From: Deltaproteobacteria bacterium
GTDB lineage: Bacteria; Acidobacteriota; Thermoanaerobaculia; Multivoradales; JAHZIX01
Length of the DNA stretch: 64,000 nt
Reading direction: 5' to 3'
NCBI GenBank assembly: GCA_022601195.1
Contig: JAHZIX010000039.1
Span: forward strand, 62,001 to 126,000
A program made the translations under genes and the position numbers. The notes under the pieces are model-generated. The model was not told the DNA's origin. It ran no database searches and saw nothing but the letters and a program-made list of their open reading frames with translations. Shown here in pieces: positions 62,956-64,000 of the stretch; the first letter of the stretch is position 1, and every line of letters begins with the position of its first letter.

Positions 62956-63956
62956 ATCTGGGGGCGGAGGGGCGCCGCATCCGCGCCCTTCGGCCGGCCA
63001 AGGAGAGCCTAGATCCCTGGCGTCCGGTGGGTGTTCATCTAGAGCAAGAGCGACTTCCAAGTGGATCCCTGGCTCCGAGTCTGACGGTTTTCCTTGCTGG
63101 CAGCGAGTGTCCCTTTACCTGTGTCTTCTGCGACTTGTGGCAGTACACCTTGGATGGGCCGACACCTCCCGGTGCCTTGCCGGCGCAGCTGAGCTTGGCT
63201 CTGGAAGAAGTGCGGGACCAACTCCCTGAGGCCCGGTGGCCGGAAGCGTCCATCAAGCTTTACAACGCGAGCAATTTCTTTGACGGTCGGGCGGTGCCAG
63301 AGCAGGATGAGGGTGCTCTAGGGGAGCTGCTGACCCCGTTTCGACGAGTGGTGGTCGAGTGTCACGCCAAGCTTATCGGCCCCCGCTGTCGAGACTTTGC
63401 GGCATTTCTCGAGGGCAGGTTGGAAGTCGCCATTGGGCTCGAGACGATTCACCCACGAGCCTCCCCCCGGCTCAACAAAGGGGCCACCCTGGGCGACTTC
63501 GACCTGGCCATGGAACGGTTGAGGCAGTGGGGGATCGCCAGCCGAACCTTCATATTGCTGGGTGCTCCCTACATACCAGCAAACGAGGCCGTCTCTTGGG
63601 CAATACAGTCGGCTCGCTATGCGTTCGACCAGGGAGCAGAAACTGTGGCACTGATTCCGGCGCGGAGCAGCCCCGGCGAGTTGGAGCGTCTGGCTTCGCT
63701 GGGTGAATTTTCGCCTCCCAGCCTGGAGCAATTGGAAATGGCTTTGGAGGGAGTGCTGGAGGCTCCGCCGCCAGCTGGCTCTCAGGTGGTGGCAGATCTT
63801 TGGGACCTCGAGATTCTCGATCCTGAATGTAGCACCTGTTCCTCTCGGAGGATTCGCCGCCTCGAGAGCATGAACTTCAATGGGCGGATCGCGGAACCGG
63901 TTCATTGCTCCGAGTGCTCCTCCGGATGCCAGGGAGGTGTGCGAGGAGATGGCTGA
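62952..63956 (+). CDS. Radical SAM protein
   Basis: A 334-residue protein with the iron-sulfur motif CPFTCVFC (C53-x3-C57-x2-C60) near the N-terminus, followed by a TIM-barrel-like body. Two further cysteine groups, CSTC and CSECSSGC, lie near the C-terminus and could bind an auxiliary cluster. The start is TTG at 62952, overlapping the stop of the preceding gene (TTGA); no ATG exists nearby. It acts as an oxidoreductase, methyltransferase or thiolation enzyme depending on subfamily, which I cannot fix. Coupling to an asparagine-synthetase-like gene suggests modification of a small molecule or nucleoside. Confidence 0.88.
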   Translation: MNLGAEGRRIRALRPAKESLDPWRPVGVHLEQERLPSGSLAPSLTVFLAGSECPFTCVFCDLWQYTLDGPTPPGALPAQLSLALEEVRDQLPEARWPEASIKLYNASNFFDGRAVPEQDEGALGELLTPFRRVVVECHAKLIGPRCRDFAAFLEGRLEVAIGLETIHPRASPRLNKGATLGDFDLAMERLRQWGIASRTFILLGAPYIPANEAVSWAIQSARYAFDQGAETVALIPARSSPGELERLASLGEFSPPSLEQLEMALEGVLEAPPPAGSQVVADLWDLEILDPECSTCSSRRIRRLESMNFNGRIAEPVHCSECSSGCQGGVRGDG

Positions 63957-64000
63957 GCCATCTACCTCTCGGACTGCGATGTCCGCTAGGGAGCGCTGCG
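63949..64000 (+). CDS. Start of a further gene (truncated by window)
   Basis: ATG at 63949, preceded by GCGAGGAG, overlaps the radical SAM stop by eight bases and encodes MAEPSTSRTAMSARERC to the window edge. The overlap and ribosome site support a third gene in the operon. Too little is visible to name it. Confidence 0.45.
   Translation, partial: MAEPSTSRTAMSARERC

Overview
The window comes from a Gram-negative-type bacterium with moderately high GC, dense operons and typical Shine-Dalgarno starts. An ECF sigma factor translationally coupled to a large TPR serine/threonine kinase, a PilT-PilC-PilS-PilR operon, AddAB-type recombination nucleases, a FadN/FadA beta-oxidation pair, a three-subunit proton-translocating transhydrogenase and many secreted TPR, beta-propeller and fibronectin proteins together suggest an Acidobacteriota-like organism, perhaps Thermoanaerobaculia. 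That placement is inference; no rRNA or tRNA gene was seen.

Layout. 1-6205 (minus): pilT, pilC, pilS and pilR, then two small unknown membrane proteins, the last running off the window. 6351-9647: a divergent pair, an SGNH-hydrolase-like envelope protein and an ABC exporter. 9847-11948: a BAX-inhibitor-1 family gene with an in-frame stop near its 5' end, a small secreted acidic protein and a lipoprotein. 12081-20538 (minus): 6-phosphofructokinase, AddB-like and AddA-like genes in one operon. 20803-25061: a secreted DinB-like protein convergent with fadN-fadA. 25062-29714: a gene-poor accessory stretch with degenerate repeats around a secreted caspase-like protein. 29715-33452: a large metallophosphoesterase-STAND ATPase-helical repeat protein, the architecture of a bacterial conflict or defence sensor. 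33593-42698: a TolB-like propeller protein, a DsbA/FrnE-like oxidoreductase, a TPR lipoprotein, gamma-glutamyltransferase and an alpha/beta hydrolase. 42803-46071: an active HtrA-type protease followed by a paralogue that has lost its catalytic residues. 46425-49783: an apparently cytoplasmic subtilisin-like protease overlapping a ComEC-like metallo-beta-lactamase protein. 50005-54678 (minus): an ArsR regulator, a membrane HELLH protein and pntAA-pntAB-pntB. 54999-58423: ECF sigma and TPR kinase. 58744-61312: small ORFs and a fibronectin type III protein. 61633-64000: an asparagine-synthetase-like enzyme without the glutaminase cysteine, a radical SAM protein and the start of a further gene.

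Most genes fall into housekeeping or envelope modules. The best candidates for an undescribed system are the subtilase/MBL pair (46425-49783), the phosphoesterase-STAND protein (29715-33452) with the nearby EF-hand caspase (26628-28532), and the asparagine-synthetase-like/radical SAM unit at the right edge. Several short tandem repeats occupy intergenic regions, and several hairpins fit terminators between convergent genes.
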